Below, piece after piece: positions 9,669 to 18,496 of a DNA stretch of 64,000 nucleotides. The stretch comes from Spirochaetia bacterium (GTDB taxonomy: Bacteria; Spirochaetota; Leptospiria; Turneriellales; JAOUOS01): assembly GCA_029880265.1 (NCBI GenBank), contig JAOUOT010000016.1, positions 1 through 64,000 on the forward strand, read 5' to 3'. The notes beneath the pieces are model-generated. The model ran no database searches and was not told where the DNA came from. It was given only the letters and a program-made list of their open reading frames with translations. The translations under genes and the position numbers were made by a program. Within the stretch, counting starts at the first letter, position 1. The number at the start of each line of letters is the position of its first letter.

Positions 9669-11057
9669 ATGAATTCGGGTTTTAATTATATAGTATCTGT
9701 ATCTTTTGCGGCGGCCATACTTATTTTTATGGCTATTAAATATCTTGAGTTTTTTCAAAAACTTAAATTTAAAGACGCCGTTAAAGCTTTTGCCGAAAAA
9801 AAATATATCATGGCTGTTTCTATGTTTGAAGACATCTCTGAAAGAGAGCCGCAAAATAGTCTGCTCTACTGGTATATGGCGAGGGCAAATATAAAAAACA
9901 AATCAATTTCAAGAGCTATTGCCGAATTAAAAAAAGTTCTTCAAATAAACAATTATTCGGTAATTGAAGAATCTCCCGATATAGGAAATTTTTCAGAGCT
10001 CGGCGTACAGTATCTGTTAAGAGATATTTATGAACAGAGCCGAATGCACGATAAGCTTTTTACCCAGCTTCAAATTTTAATGAAAATGGAGCCCGATAAT
10101 GCTCAGCATCCCATGGCCATTGCTAAAATGCTGATTAGCAAAAAGGAATATTCAGAAAGAACAATTAAATATCTTAAGCAGGCGATGAATATTTCAACTC
10201 AAAATCTGGAGGTTTTTAACCTTATCGCCTATGTTTATTTTAAACAAAACAGTTACGAAAAAGCAAAAGAATATGCCGAAAAAGCGCTTTCTTTACAACC
10301 GGCGTCGAACGAAGCAAAATATATTATGGGAGAATATTTTTATAAAAGCAATATTCCCGATACGGCAGAAGAGTATCTGATAGAGGCTCAAAATAGCGAA
10401 CTCTTTGGCAAGAGTATTCTTTTTTTACTGGGTAAAATATATTTTCAAAAAGGAGAATGGGAAACGTCTTTAAATTGGCTTGAGCAGGCCGTAAAAATGC
10501 CAAAATCTTTTTTAGAAGACGAAGATTTAGAATGGGAAGCCTATTATTTAAGCGGGCTAAATTATGAAAATTTATACGATGCAAAATCTGCGGTAGAGAC
10601 CTACGAGCATATTCAAAAATATAAACCTGATTTTAAAGATATTGCCCATAAACTACAGAATATTATAGTTGAAGATAACAGCGATCTTATAAAAGATTTT
10701 ATTACCGCAAAAAAAGATATTTTTAATATGCTTTCTGAGAACATACTAAACTATCTTGGATATGAAATTGAAAATATGTATACGGCTGAAGACGGAAGCA
10801 TTAATTTAATTGCTCTTGAAAAAGGCATAAGTCACAGACATGCCGCCTGTTTTGTAAAACGAAATTATGACTTAATAAGCGAAGACCAAATCATGATGCT
10901 GGTAAAATATGTTCAATCTTCGGGCGCGTCTCATGGCATCTTTGTAACAACAGGAGAATTTACCGGTACTGCAAAAAATTATGCAGAAAAGTACAAGGTA
11001 AAGGTTATTAACTCGTCTCAATTAGAAGGAGTGTTGGCGAAAATCAGCAAAGCGTAA
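9669..11057 (+). CDS. Membrane-anchored TPR protein with Mrr-like domain
   Basis: One N-terminal transmembrane helix (about residues 4-22) is followed by a run of tetratricopeptide-like repeats (about 30-330). The C-terminal domain (about 354-455) has the layout of Mrr_cat/restriction-endonuclease-like folds: LGYEIENM, then DGSINLIAL, then ACFVKRN, then GIFVTTGEFTGTA and YAEKYKVKVI. The PD-(D/E)xK residues look decayed. The usual catalytic Asp is Asn379, and the Gln/Glu before the catalytic Lys397 is Phe395. I infer a cytoplasm-facing scaffold that may still bind nucleic acid but does not cut it. It could also be purely a protein-interaction fold. Confidence 0.7.
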   Translation: MNSGFNYIVSVSFAAAILIFMAIKYLEFFQKLKFKDAVKAFAEKKYIMAVSMFEDISEREPQNSLLYWYMARANIKNKSISRAIAELKKVLQINNYSVIEESPDIGNFSELGVQYLLRDIYEQSRMHDKLFTQLQILMKMEPDNAQHPMAIAKMLISKKEYSERTIKYLKQAMNISTQNLEVFNLIAYVYFKQNSYEKAKEYAEKALSLQPASNEAKYIMGEYFYKSNIPDTAEEYLIEAQNSELFGKSILFLLGKIYFQKGEWETSLNWLEQAVKMPKSFLEDEDLEWEAYYLSGLNYENLYDAKSAVETYEHIQKYKPDFKDIAHKLQNIIVEDNSDLIKDFITAKKDIFNMLSENILNYLGYEIENMYTAEDGSINLIALEKGISHRHAACFVKRNYDLISEDQIMMLVKYVQSSGASHGIFVTTGEFTGTAKNYAEKYKVKVINSSQLEGVLAKISKA

Positions 11058-11407
11058 GATATCCATACAATTAAGGTGAAAATTGAGAGAGTAACTATTA
11101 TCTTTTTACTGTCAGACGGAATAGAAACTTTTGTTAAAATATATCCGGCCGCGGCCCATACCCAGGGCAATGAAATAAAAGCCATTTCAAATGTTTGAAA
11201 CGCTACTTTTTTGTAAGAAATACTTTTACCGAGATTTAAGATCGTAGTTTTGCTTTCTTCATACCAGAACAAAGCGTACAAGCAAAAAACAACCGATACG
11301 ATCAAGAATATTCCGGGAGATATCTGGCCCCTAAGTAAAAGAAAAACCCAAAAAATCAACCATAAAACGGCTGGTATGAAGAATATTGAATCCATGGTTT
11401 CCCCCAT
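11018..11407 (-). CDS. Hypothetical four-helix membrane protein
   Basis: A 129-aa protein with four hydrophobic segments and short polar loops. I know no family for it. The frame overlaps the 3' end of the TPR gene by 40 bp on the opposite strand. It also overlaps the end of pdxA by 52 bp on the same strand, which is unusually deep for a real gene pair. The consistent membrane topology argues for a real product. An ATG at 11395 is an alternative start that reduces the overlap. Confidence 0.55.
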   Translation of the reverse strand: MGETMDSIFFIPAVLWLIFWVFLLLRGQISPGIFLIVSVVFCLYALFWYEESKTTILNLGKSISYKKVAFQTFEMAFISLPWVWAAAGYILTKVSIPSDSKKIIVTLSIFTLIVWISYALLIFANTPSN

Positions 11408-12486
11408 TTAAATGCGAATTTTAGACTTTTTAATATACTATTAACGTCTGCTTTATTTTTTCCGGCTATTGAATAAGCCGTGCCGTGCGCCGGAGAAATT
11501 CTTAGCTTGGGTAAATTAAGCGTAATATTGACGCCGTCAAATTGACTAAGCATCTTAAAAGGAATCAGACCCTGATCATGATAACTTACAATAGAAATTG
11601 AATAGTTTTTTCTTTCAGGGGTTGAAAAAAAACCATCCGCAGCATACGGTCCTTCAACTTTTATTCCTTTTTTAGTTAAAAATTTCATCTTTTCTATTAA
11701 AAATTTCTCTTCTGTGCCTATTTTACCGTTTTCGCCGGCATGCGGATTTAATCCCATTAAGGCTACAGGTTTTTTATCGGCAATTATTTGCTTAAAAAGT
11801 AGCAAAGCATTTGCCATCTCGGCAAAGTTTACTTTTTTTATCTTTTCGGGAACGTCAGAAATGGGAATATGCGTGGTCAACGGCAAAACCGATAACTGCG
11901 GATGATACATAAGCATAAAAGTCTGTCTTTGCCAAAAATCTTGCAAGAATTCAGTATGTCCGCTGAAATTGATTCCCGATTTTATGATGTATTCTTTTGA
12001 AACAGGCAGCGTCACAAGGGCCGAGCAAGGCAAATCTTTGCAAAGACCAAGCGCTTTTTTCAAATATTCAAGGGCTCTCTTGCCTGTTGCAGTCGAAGGT
12101 TTGCCGGCTCTTGTCTTTATATCTTTCTTAAGATAAAGATAAACAGGTTTCTCATTATTTGTGCTTTCAATATTTTCAAGTATTTCTTCAATATTTTTAT
12201 ATTCATGAAAAGGTATGATATTATACAATCGTTCTATTTTTTTATCATTTGAATATAAATCGCCTATGATAATACAGTTTTTTAAAAAACTTTGTTCTTT
12301 GGGAGCAAAATACTCTTCTTTTCTTTCGACAAGTTTATTCAGTATTTCTCTGCCAACGCCGGCAGGGTCGCCTAAAGAGATAATAGTATAAAATTTATTT
12401 TTCAGATTTAGATTATTTTTTTGATTTATCGCCGACCGAAAATACAGTTTCTTCTTTAAGATTGTCTTTAGCGTATTCTGTTTCAA
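11356..12486 (-). CDS. pdxA: 4-hydroxythreonine-4-phosphate dehydrogenase family
   Basis: PdxA oxidises 4-phosphohydroxy-L-threonine in pyridoxal phosphate synthesis. Motifs seen are SLGDPAGVGREI, SGHTEFLQ, LNPHAGENGKIGTEE and SYHDQGLIPFKML, covering the substrate and metal-binding histidines. The start is uncertain. The ATG at 12486 lies 74 bp inside the upstream bactofilin gene and would add about 30 lysine- and asparagine-rich residues before the family's normal beginning. No ATG/GTG/TTG exists between the bactofilin stop and the conserved start, so an overlapping start or a rare start codon must be used. The other pdx genes are not in this window. Confidence 0.85.
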   Translation of the reverse strand: MKQNTLKTILKKKLYFRSAINQKNNLNLKNKFYTIISLGDPAGVGREILNKLVERKEEYFAPKEQSFLKNCIIIGDLYSNDKKIERLYNIIPFHEYKNIEEILENIESTNNEKPVYLYLKKDIKTRAGKPSTATGKRALEYLKKALGLCKDLPCSALVTLPVSKEYIIKSGINFSGHTEFLQDFWQRQTFMLMYHPQLSVLPLTTHIPISDVPEKIKKVNFAEMANALLLFKQIIADKKPVALMGLNPHAGENGKIGTEEKFLIEKMKFLTKKGIKVEGPYAADGFFSTPERKNYSISIVSYHDQGLIPFKMLSQFDGVNITLNLPKLRISPAHGTAYSIAGKNKADVNSILKSLKFAFKWGKPWIQYSSYQPFYG

Positions 12487-12853
12487 TTATATTTTTTGCG
12501 GATACTCTTAAATCGTTGGCGATCATGCATCTTCCTTCAAGAATAACGCCGTTTTGTATTATAAGTTCAGGGGTTCTGATATCGCCGAATATTTTTGCCG
12601 TCGGCAAAAGCATCACTCTGCTTTTCGCCGTAATATTGCCGATTATAATGCCTTCAACAATGACCGAGGTCGCCGAAACATTTGTTTTTATTTTGCCCGT
12701 AGCGCCTATATACAATTGCTCTGCCTGAAGAGATTTGCCTTCAAATTTACCGTCAATCTTCAAACTTCCGTTGATAAAGAATCTGCCGGTAAAAAATGAG
12801 TTTTCGCCTATAATTGAATTTGTTACATCTTGCTGGCTTTTTACTAAAGGCAT
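12413..12853 (-). CDS. Bactofilin cytoskeletal protein
   Basis: Bactofilins polymerise without nucleotides into filaments that organise the cell envelope. The 146-aa protein has the DUF583 beta-helix core: SIIGENSFFTGRF, INGSLKIDGKFEG, LYIGATGKIKTNV, VIVEGIIIGNI and so on, giving about seven short turns. The tails are short and polar. A perfect AGGAGG ribosome binding site lies 7 bp before the ATG, so it is probably well expressed. pdxA overlaps its 3' end. Confidence 0.9.
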   Translation of the reverse strand: MPLVKSQQDVTNSIIGENSFFTGRFFINGSLKIDGKFEGKSLQAEQLYIGATGKIKTNVSATSVIVEGIIIGNITAKSRVMLLPTAKIFGDIRTPELIIQNGVILEGRCMIANDLRVSAKNIIETEYAKDNLKEETVFSVGDKSKK

Positions 12854-12989
12854 AAACGCTCCTCCTTAAATATTGAGTCATTTTTTATATTTTAGCTGTT
12901 TTGTCATGTATAAAATATGACGATACTTTAAGATGAGTAAGGTCTAATTGTAACTTAACAAATTTGAATATAGTTAATTAAATTATATC

Positions 12990-13018
12990 TTGACTATATA
13001 AATAAATATTGATAAATA
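12990..13018 (+). promoter_or_regulatory. Possible sigma-70-type promoter of the cyclase gene
   Basis: TTGACT (12990-12995) and TAAATA (13013-13018) are separated by 17 bp, 32 bp before the REC-cyclase ATG. The region is very AT-rich, so a chance match is possible. Confidence 0.35.
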
Positions 13019-13049
13019 GAAGAAATAAATATAAAATTACGCAATAAAG

Positions 13050-14198
13050 ATGTCAAAAGGCAATAAAAAAGAAAAAGAGAAAAAAGAGGCAAAAGTATTA
13101 GCTGTAGAAGACGATTCTGTTCAGCGGCGCCTTATTCAAGAGCTTTTTTCAAATTTAGGTTATACGGTAAAAACGGCCGAAACAGGCGAAGAAGGCATTG
13201 AAATTGCAAAAGAATTTCTGCCCGACGTAATCTTACTTGATGTTTATCTTCCCGGGCAAAGCGGTATTGAGGTTTTAAATAGCCTTAAACAAGAGAAATC
13301 GCTGAAAAACACGATTATTGTGATGATGTCGACAGATACGTCTGAAGATACAACTCTAATGGGGTTGGCAAATCAGGCGGATGAATTTATATATAAGCCC
13401 GTACGTTCGGGAGAGTTGGCCGTCAAAATGAACGCTTGGCTCGAAAGAAAGAGAAACAGAGAAGAACTTGAAGAGCTGAATGTGCAGCTAACAAGAGAAA
13501 GAAAAATGTTGTCGCAATATTTTTCTGAAGACGTGGTCAGCAAGATATTAAGCGACGATGAAAACGCAAGCTCACATCTTAAAGGCGAAAATCTTACTGC
13601 CACAATTTTATTTTTTGATATTAGAAATTTTACAAGCATAAGCGAAAAGTTAAGCCCTGATCTTGTCGCCGATTTATTAAATTTACTTTTTTCTGATATT
13701 ATGGATCTGGTTTTTAGTCATAACGGTTCCATAAATAAGCTTATAGGAGACGCCATTTTAGCTACTTTCGGATGTCCGTATAACACAAAACAAGACGCGT
13801 TAAACGCCGTAAACTGCGCTCTTGATATAAGAAAAACCATTGAGTTTTTTAATAAAGTTAAGCCCAAATACTTAGAGCATGAACTCAGCGTGGGCATTGG
13901 CATCGCCACCGGACAGGTTTTCGCGGGAAATATAGGATCTTATAGAAGAATGGAATATACAGTTATAGGCGACGTCGTAAATACGGCCAGCAGGCTTCAA
14001 AACCTGACAAAAAAGGCCGGCGTAGACATTATTATTGACGGAGAAACCCAAAAAAAAGCGAGCGATAATTTAATATTAAGAAGAGTCAGGGTTAAAAATA
14101 TAAGAGGAAAAGAAAAAGAAGTTGAAATTTTTGCTTTAGACGGCATAAAAGGCGAAAAAAAATTGGAAGATAAGGAAGATTCGCTTACATTCTTTTAA
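13050..14198 (+). CDS. Response regulator-adenylate cyclase
   Basis: The N-terminal receiver domain (about 15-130) has acidic residues E20-D22, phosphoacceptor D64 and switch Lys116. A coiled linker (about 130-165) leads to a class III nucleotide cyclase domain (about 180-360). Metal-binding aspartates D190 (LFFDIRNFTSISE) and D234 (KLIGDAILATFG) are intact, as is YTVIGDVVNTASRL. Phosphorylation by an unlinked kinase should therefore control cAMP production. The next gene, 22 bp downstream, is a stand-alone receiver, suggesting one phosphorelay. No cAMP receptor gene is seen here. Confidence 0.9.
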   Translation: MSKGNKKEKEKKEAKVLAVEDDSVQRRLIQELFSNLGYTVKTAETGEEGIEIAKEFLPDVILLDVYLPGQSGIEVLNSLKQEKSLKNTIIVMMSTDTSEDTTLMGLANQADEFIYKPVRSGELAVKMNAWLERKRNREELEELNVQLTRERKMLSQYFSEDVVSKILSDDENASSHLKGENLTATILFFDIRNFTSISEKLSPDLVADLLNLLFSDIMDLVFSHNGSINKLIGDAILATFGCPYNTKQDALNAVNCALDIRKTIEFFNKVKPKYLEHELSVGIGIATGQVFAGNIGSYRRMEYTVIGDVVNTASRLQNLTKKAGVDIIIDGETQKKASDNLILRRVRVKNIRGKEKEVEIFALDGIKGEKKLEDKEDSLTFF

Positions 14199-14220
14199 AT
14201 AAATTGTGTTTGATAATGAT

Positions 14221-14577
14221 ATGAAAATTCTTGTTGCCGAAGATAATGACGTGAATCAACTATTAATTCGAAAAATGCTCGAAAAGATGGGGCATGACGT
14301 GAATATTGTAAAAAACGGTCAAGAAGCTGTCGACGCGGCCCTGAAAAATAATTATGATATTATCTTTATGGATATACAAATGCCCGTTTTAAACGGTATA
14401 GAAGCGACCGAAGAAATCTTGAAAAAGCTTGGTACCGCGCCGCCTATCATCGCCGTAACAGCCAATGTTTTTGAAGAAGATAAACAAAAATGTATTAGAG
14501 CCGGTATGAAAGATCATATAGGAAAGCCTTTTCGCGCCGAAGATCTGCAAAGCGCAATTAAAACATATGTAAAATAG
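14221..14577 (+). CDS. Stand-alone receiver-domain response regulator
   Basis: CheY-like protein of 118 aa with acidic pocket residues E7-D8, phosphoacceptor D51 (FMDIQMPVLNG), a Thr in the VTAN motif and Lys in IGKPF. There is no output domain. The frame is also open from a GTG at 14206, but I prefer the ATG at 14221 because the first beta-strand begins there. It resembles the receiver domains of hybrid kinases and probably shares a kinase with the upstream cyclase regulator. Confidence 0.88.
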   Translation: MKILVAEDNDVNQLLIRKMLEKMGHDVNIVKNGQEAVDAALKNNYDIIFMDIQMPVLNGIEATEEILKKLGTAPPIIAVTANVFEEDKQKCIRAGMKDHIGKPFRAEDLQSAIKTYVK

Positions 14578-14581
14578 ATGT

Positions 14582-15922
14582 TTAATTAGCGTCTTTTTTA
14601 TTTTTTAACAGTATATAAAGCTTTTGCCTGCCCCGAAGAATTACAAATAAAAATTCTTTTTCTTTTGACGAAGTTTCGAATAATTTTTTTAATTTAGAAA
14701 CAGATCTTATTTCAATGCCATTTACAGACAAAATAGTGTCTCCTGTAGATAGTTTTGCCTGCCCCGCAAGACTGCCTGATTCGATATGTTCAACATAAAC
14801 GCCGTATCTTTTTTGAAGCAGATAATGACTATATACATGTTCGGTAATATTTCGCGCGATAAAGCCCAGTTTTGACTGGTATAGTTCTCCCTGAACGGGA
14901 GGTTTTTCGATAACAAGAATAGAATAATTCTTGATAAAAGATTTTTCTTTTTTATCTTTTTTTAAAACTTCAACTATAACTTTTTTACCTATCGTGAATT
15001 TTGAAATTTCCATTTCTATGCCGGGGATGTCTTTGCCTTCGACCGCCGATATTTTTTTACCGTCAATAGAAAGAATAATATCTAAAGGCTCTATTTTTTT
15101 TTGAGCGTCTGAATTTTGCGAAATATATGACACTAAAGCGCCTGAATCTTTTGAAATTCTTAAATTTTCTCTGACTTCCGGTTCAATTTGTTCAAAAGTC
15201 ATCCCAAGCCAGGCCCGCTTCATTTTGCCTTCTTTTTCTATTTTTCTTTTAACGTCAAGAGCCACTTCAATTGGTATGGTAAACCCTATACCGCGTCCAT
15301 TCGCCCTTGAGTTAATTCCTATTACGCTGCCGTTTAAATCTAAAAGGGGCCCGCCAGAAGAACCGGGGGCTATCATGGCGTCTGTTTGAATAAACTCGTT
15401 TATCACCGGAGCGTTAGGAAGGTTGCGTCCTTTGGCCGAAATAATGCCAAAACTAATGGTGTGATCAAAGCCGTATGGATTCCCTATGGCCAATACCCAC
15501 TGGCCCACTTTTGTTTTTTTACTGTCCCCTAATTTTAAAGGTTTAATCTTCTTTGAAATCGGCTTATAATTTTTAATTCTTAAAAAGGCTACGTCGGTAG
15601 TTTCATCTGAGCCAAGATTTTCGGCTTCATACTCAACAGGGTCGTCGTATATTTTCACCTTTATAGAAATTGCGTCGTCGACAACGTGATGGTTGGTAAA
15701 AATATGGCCCTTTTCATCTATAAAAAATCCCGAACCGAAAGCTTCGTATTTTTTATGTTTTCTTTGAGCCACTACTTTTATATGCACAACGCTCGGCATA
15801 ATTTTATCGGCAATAGACGTTATTTGGTTTTGAAGTTCAAAAAGAGCGCTTTTTGAATCTGTAAAAGCTTTGTTTGTAAAAACAATAAGACTTATAACAA
15901 TACATAAGATTAGTTTCTTCAT
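14582..15922 (-). CDS. HtrA/DegP-type periplasmic serine protease
   Basis: Secreted quality-control protease. Signal peptide at about 1-20, trypsin-like domain to about 225, then two PDZ domains (about 228-320 and 345-440). The triad is H79 (TNHHVV), D110 (TTDVAFL) and S189 in PGSSGGPL, where the usual GNSGG has Ser for Asn. The first PDZ holds a longer insertion than usual. It converges on the receiver gene with a 4-bp gap. The 221-bp upstream region contains a hairpin (16001-16026) that reads as a terminator on this strand, so a leader transcript is possible. Confidence 0.88.
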   Translation of the reverse strand: MKKLILCIVISLIVFTNKAFTDSKSALFELQNQITSIADKIMPSVVHIKVVAQRKHKKYEAFGSGFFIDEKGHIFTNHHVVDDAISIKVKIYDDPVEYEAENLGSDETTDVAFLRIKNYKPISKKIKPLKLGDSKKTKVGQWVLAIGNPYGFDHTISFGIISAKGRNLPNAPVINEFIQTDAMIAPGSSGGPLLDLNGSVIGINSRANGRGIGFTIPIEVALDVKRKIEKEGKMKRAWLGMTFEQIEPEVRENLRISKDSGALVSYISQNSDAQKKIEPLDIILSIDGKKISAVEGKDIPGIEMEISKFTIGKKVIVEVLKKDKKEKSFIKNYSILVIEKPPVQGELYQSKLGFIARNITEHVYSHYLLQKRYGVYVEHIESGSLAGQAKLSTGDTILSVNGIEIRSVSKLKKLFETSSKEKEFLFVILRGRQKLYILLKNKKDAN

Positions 15923-15991
15923 CGTTTGACCATAAAATATTTCTTAAACCAGACAGTCCAATGAAAAATAACCGACTTTAGACTCAATCAT

Positions 15992-16026
15992 AAAAAAGAC
16001 GGCCCGTCAATATTCGCATACGGGCC
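15992..16026 (-). terminator. Terminator-like hairpin upstream of the HtrA gene
   Basis: GGCCCGT (16001-16007) pairs with ACGGGCC (16020-16026) over a 12-nt loop. On the minus strand the stem is followed by GTC and a T-run (16000-15992). The only gene reading this way downstream is htrA, 70 bp further on, so this may end a short leader or small RNA. Confidence 0.5.
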
Positions 16027-16149
16027 TCGGCAAGCCAAAGCATTATCAAATACTATTTAAATTAAAAAACCAATAAACATCCGTAAAAGATGTTGAACTC
16101 TTGTATTCTCAATTTAAAAAGGTCTTAAGATTAAAATTTTACTTTGCTT

Positions 16150-17307
16150 ATGAACAATCTTCCTTTTGCTCTACCTGATATTGGCGACGACGAAATTAAT
16201 GAAGTTGTCGAAACCCTGAAATCTGGATGGATAACCACCGGACCTAAGACAAAGGTTTTTGAAGAGCAATTTGCCGAATATATCGGTTCAAAAAACGCGT
16301 TAGCGGTGAATTCGGCCACGGCCGGGCTGCATTTGGCCCTTGAGGCAGTGGGCGTTCAAAGAGGCGATAAAGTAATTACGTCTTCTTATACATTTACGGC
16401 GACAGCTGAAGTCATACGCTATTTTGACGCCGACCCCGTATTTTGCGATATAGATAAAGATACATATAACATAGATTGTGAAAAATTATCAAAGCTTTGC
16501 GATAAACTATGCAATGAATTCCCCGGAAAAGTCAAAGCGATTATGCCGGTGCATTTTGCGGGTCAGGCCTGCGATATGAACAAGATTATGCTTATTGCAA
16601 AAAAACATAATCTTTATGTGATTGAAGACGCGGCCCATGCGCTGCCCGCTACATACGATAAAAAAAAGATAGGAACCATAGGCGACATTACGGTATTTAG
16701 CTTTTACGCAACCAAAACAATAACCACAGCCGAAGGCGGCATGATAACCACCGATAATGCCGATTTCGCAAGAAGAATGAGCGTAATGAGGCTGCATGGG
16801 TTTAGCCGCGACGCATGGGATAGATATTCAAGCGTAAAAGCGCCCTGGTACTACGAAGTAATAGCTCCCGGATATAAATATAATATGACCGATATTGCCG
16901 CTTCGTTAGGCATTCATCAGCTAAAAAAATGCGGCCTTTTTTATGAAAAAAGATTGAAGATCGCGCAAATGTATGATCAAGCGTTTGAAAATGAAGAGAA
17001 AATTATAGTTCCTTATAAAGGAAAAAAAGATGACATCCACTCTTATCATCTTTATGTAATTAAAGTGCCCCAAGAGATGAGGGACGAGTTTATCATAAAG
17101 ATGAAAGAAAAAGGCGTTGGATGTTCGGTACATTTTATTCCGCTGCATATACAGCCTTATTATAAAGATAAATATGCATATAAAGAACATGATTTTCCCA
17201 TAGCCTATGAAAATTTTTTATGTTCGGTTAGTCTTCCTATTTATACAAAAATGACCGATTCAGATACAAACCGCGTTATCGACGCGGCAAAAAGCGTCAT
17301 AAGTTAA
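16150..17307 (+). CDS. DegT/DnrJ/EryC1 sugar aminotransferase
   Basis: PLP-dependent enzyme that aminates keto groups of nucleotide sugars for surface glycans. Family hallmarks are LKSGWITTGPKTKVFEEQFA, NSATAGLHLALEA, IEDAAHALPA, and the PLP-lysine in FYATKTITTAEGG. The HFIPLHIQPYY stretch near the C-terminus is typical. ATG at 16150 is preferred over the TTG at 16144. The following gene encodes a phosphoglycosyl transferase, 26 bp later. Together they suggest an amino-sugar made and loaded on undecaprenyl phosphate, as in Pgl-like pathways, but no glycosyltransferases or flippase follow. Confidence 0.88.
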   Translation: MNNLPFALPDIGDDEINEVVETLKSGWITTGPKTKVFEEQFAEYIGSKNALAVNSATAGLHLALEAVGVQRGDKVITSSYTFTATAEVIRYFDADPVFCDIDKDTYNIDCEKLSKLCDKLCNEFPGKVKAIMPVHFAGQACDMNKIMLIAKKHNLYVIEDAAHALPATYDKKKIGTIGDITVFSFYATKTITTAEGGMITTDNADFARRMSVMRLHGFSRDAWDRYSSVKAPWYYEVIAPGYKYNMTDIAASLGIHQLKKCGLFYEKRLKIAQMYDQAFENEEKIIVPYKGKKDDIHSYHLYVIKVPQEMRDEFIIKMKEKGVGCSVHFIPLHIQPYYKDKYAYKEHDFPIAYENFLCSVSLPIYTKMTDSDTNRVIDAAKSVIS

Positions 17308-17333
17308 GAATACTTATTCTAAATATTGAAATT

Positions 17334-17924
17334 ATGATAAAAAGAATCTTTGATTTCACGATGAGTTTTTTGGGGATACTGATTTTATCGCCTGTTTTTT
17401 TACTTTTTTCATTTCTTATTAAGATTACGTCGAAAGGGCCTGTTTTTTTTCTTCAAAACAGAGTGGGCCTAAACGGAAAAGTTTTTAAGATTATTAAATT
17501 CAGAAGCATGAGGCACGAACCCTTAAAGAAGTCTTCTTTAATAACACAGGGAAGCGACGATATGCGCATCACCAGATTAGGCAAATTCTTAAGAAAAACA
17601 AAAATTGACGAACTGCCCCAGTTATTTAACGTTTTATCTGGCAAAATGTCTCTGGTAGGGCCGAGACCTGAAGTAGAAAAATACGTAAAACTTTACGATC
17701 GCGTGCAAAAAAAAGTTTTATCGGTAAAACCGGGAATAACCGATCTGGCTTCTTTAGAATTTCGAAACGAAGAAGAATTATTAAAGGGCGTACAAAATAC
17801 AGAAAAATACTATATTGAAAATATTATGCCAAAAAAATTAACACTTAATTTAGAATATATAAGCCGCCGGTCATTCTTTTTTGACTTAAAAATCATATTG
17901 AAAACAGTTCTTAAAATCATTTAG
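17334..17924 (+). CDS. Phosphoglycosyl-1-phosphate transferase (PglC/WbaP type)
   Basis: Transfers a sugar phosphate from a UDP-sugar to undecaprenyl phosphate, starting glycan assembly. At 196 aa it is the minimal monotopic PGT core: one N-terminal membrane hairpin (about 8-28), then GPVFFLQNRVGLNGKVFKII, the catalytic KIDELPQLFNVL block (Asp-Glu dyad), and MSLVGPRPEVEKYV. It lies 26 bp after the DegT aminotransferase gene. The substrate is plausibly the amino sugar made by that enzyme. Confidence 0.88.
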   Translation: MIKRIFDFTMSFLGILILSPVFLLFSFLIKITSKGPVFFLQNRVGLNGKVFKIIKFRSMRHEPLKKSSLITQGSDDMRITRLGKFLRKTKIDELPQLFNVLSGKMSLVGPRPEVEKYVKLYDRVQKKVLSVKPGITDLASLEFRNEEELLKGVQNTEKYYIENIMPKKLTLNLEYISRRSFFFDLKIILKTVLKII

Positions 17925-18006
17925 CGGGGGCGCCGGTGGCGCAGCTGCTATTTTTAGATGACAAAAAGGCTTGTCGTCACAATTCTTGTTTTTAAACTAA
18001 TGTTCA

Positions 18007-18459
18007 ATGAATGAAATTTCGGTAAAAATTGCGAAATTACACTCTGATGTTAAAATACCAGAAAGATCAAGTCAAGAGGCGGCCTGCTATGATTTGCGGG
18101 CCCATCTTTCAGAAACTATTTTGCTAAAACCGATGGAAAGACGCGCTGTTCCTACGGGCCTTAAAGTAGAAATTCCCGAAGGATACCTTTTGTCAGTAAG
18201 ACCCCGATCAGGCTTGGCAATAAAAGAAGGCATAACGTTGATCAATTCTCCCGGCACAATTGATTCTGACTATAGAGGCGAAATCAAGGTATTGCTTGTT
18301 AATTTAAGCGATAAGCCGGTAGAAATAAAAAACGACGAGAGAATAGCGCAGCTTATTCTTGAGAAAGCTCTCGGTATAAACTGGCAAGAAAAAACAGAGC
18401 GCGAATTATCGCATACAATCAGAGGCGAAGGCGGTTTCGGTTCAACGGGTATTAATTAA
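18007..18459 (+). CDS. dut: dUTP diphosphatase
   Basis: Hydrolyses dUTP to dUMP and PPi, keeping uracil out of DNA and feeding dTMP synthesis. All five motifs of trimeric dUTPases are visible: YDLRAH, PRSGLAIKEGI, GTIDSDYRGEI (with the base-binding residues), RIAQLIL, and the C-terminal arm RGEGGFGSTG that closes over the substrate. The 150-aa length is normal. It stands 37 bp before an RNase J-type gene. Confidence 0.96.
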   Translation: MNEISVKIAKLHSDVKIPERSSQEAACYDLRAHLSETILLKPMERRAVPTGLKVEIPEGYLLSVRPRSGLAIKEGITLINSPGTIDSDYRGEIKVLLVNLSDKPVEIKNDERIAQLILEKALGINWQEKTERELSHTIRGEGGFGSTGIN

Positions 18460-18496
18460 ATAAATCTTAGAATTTTAGAAACATGGTAAACAAAAA

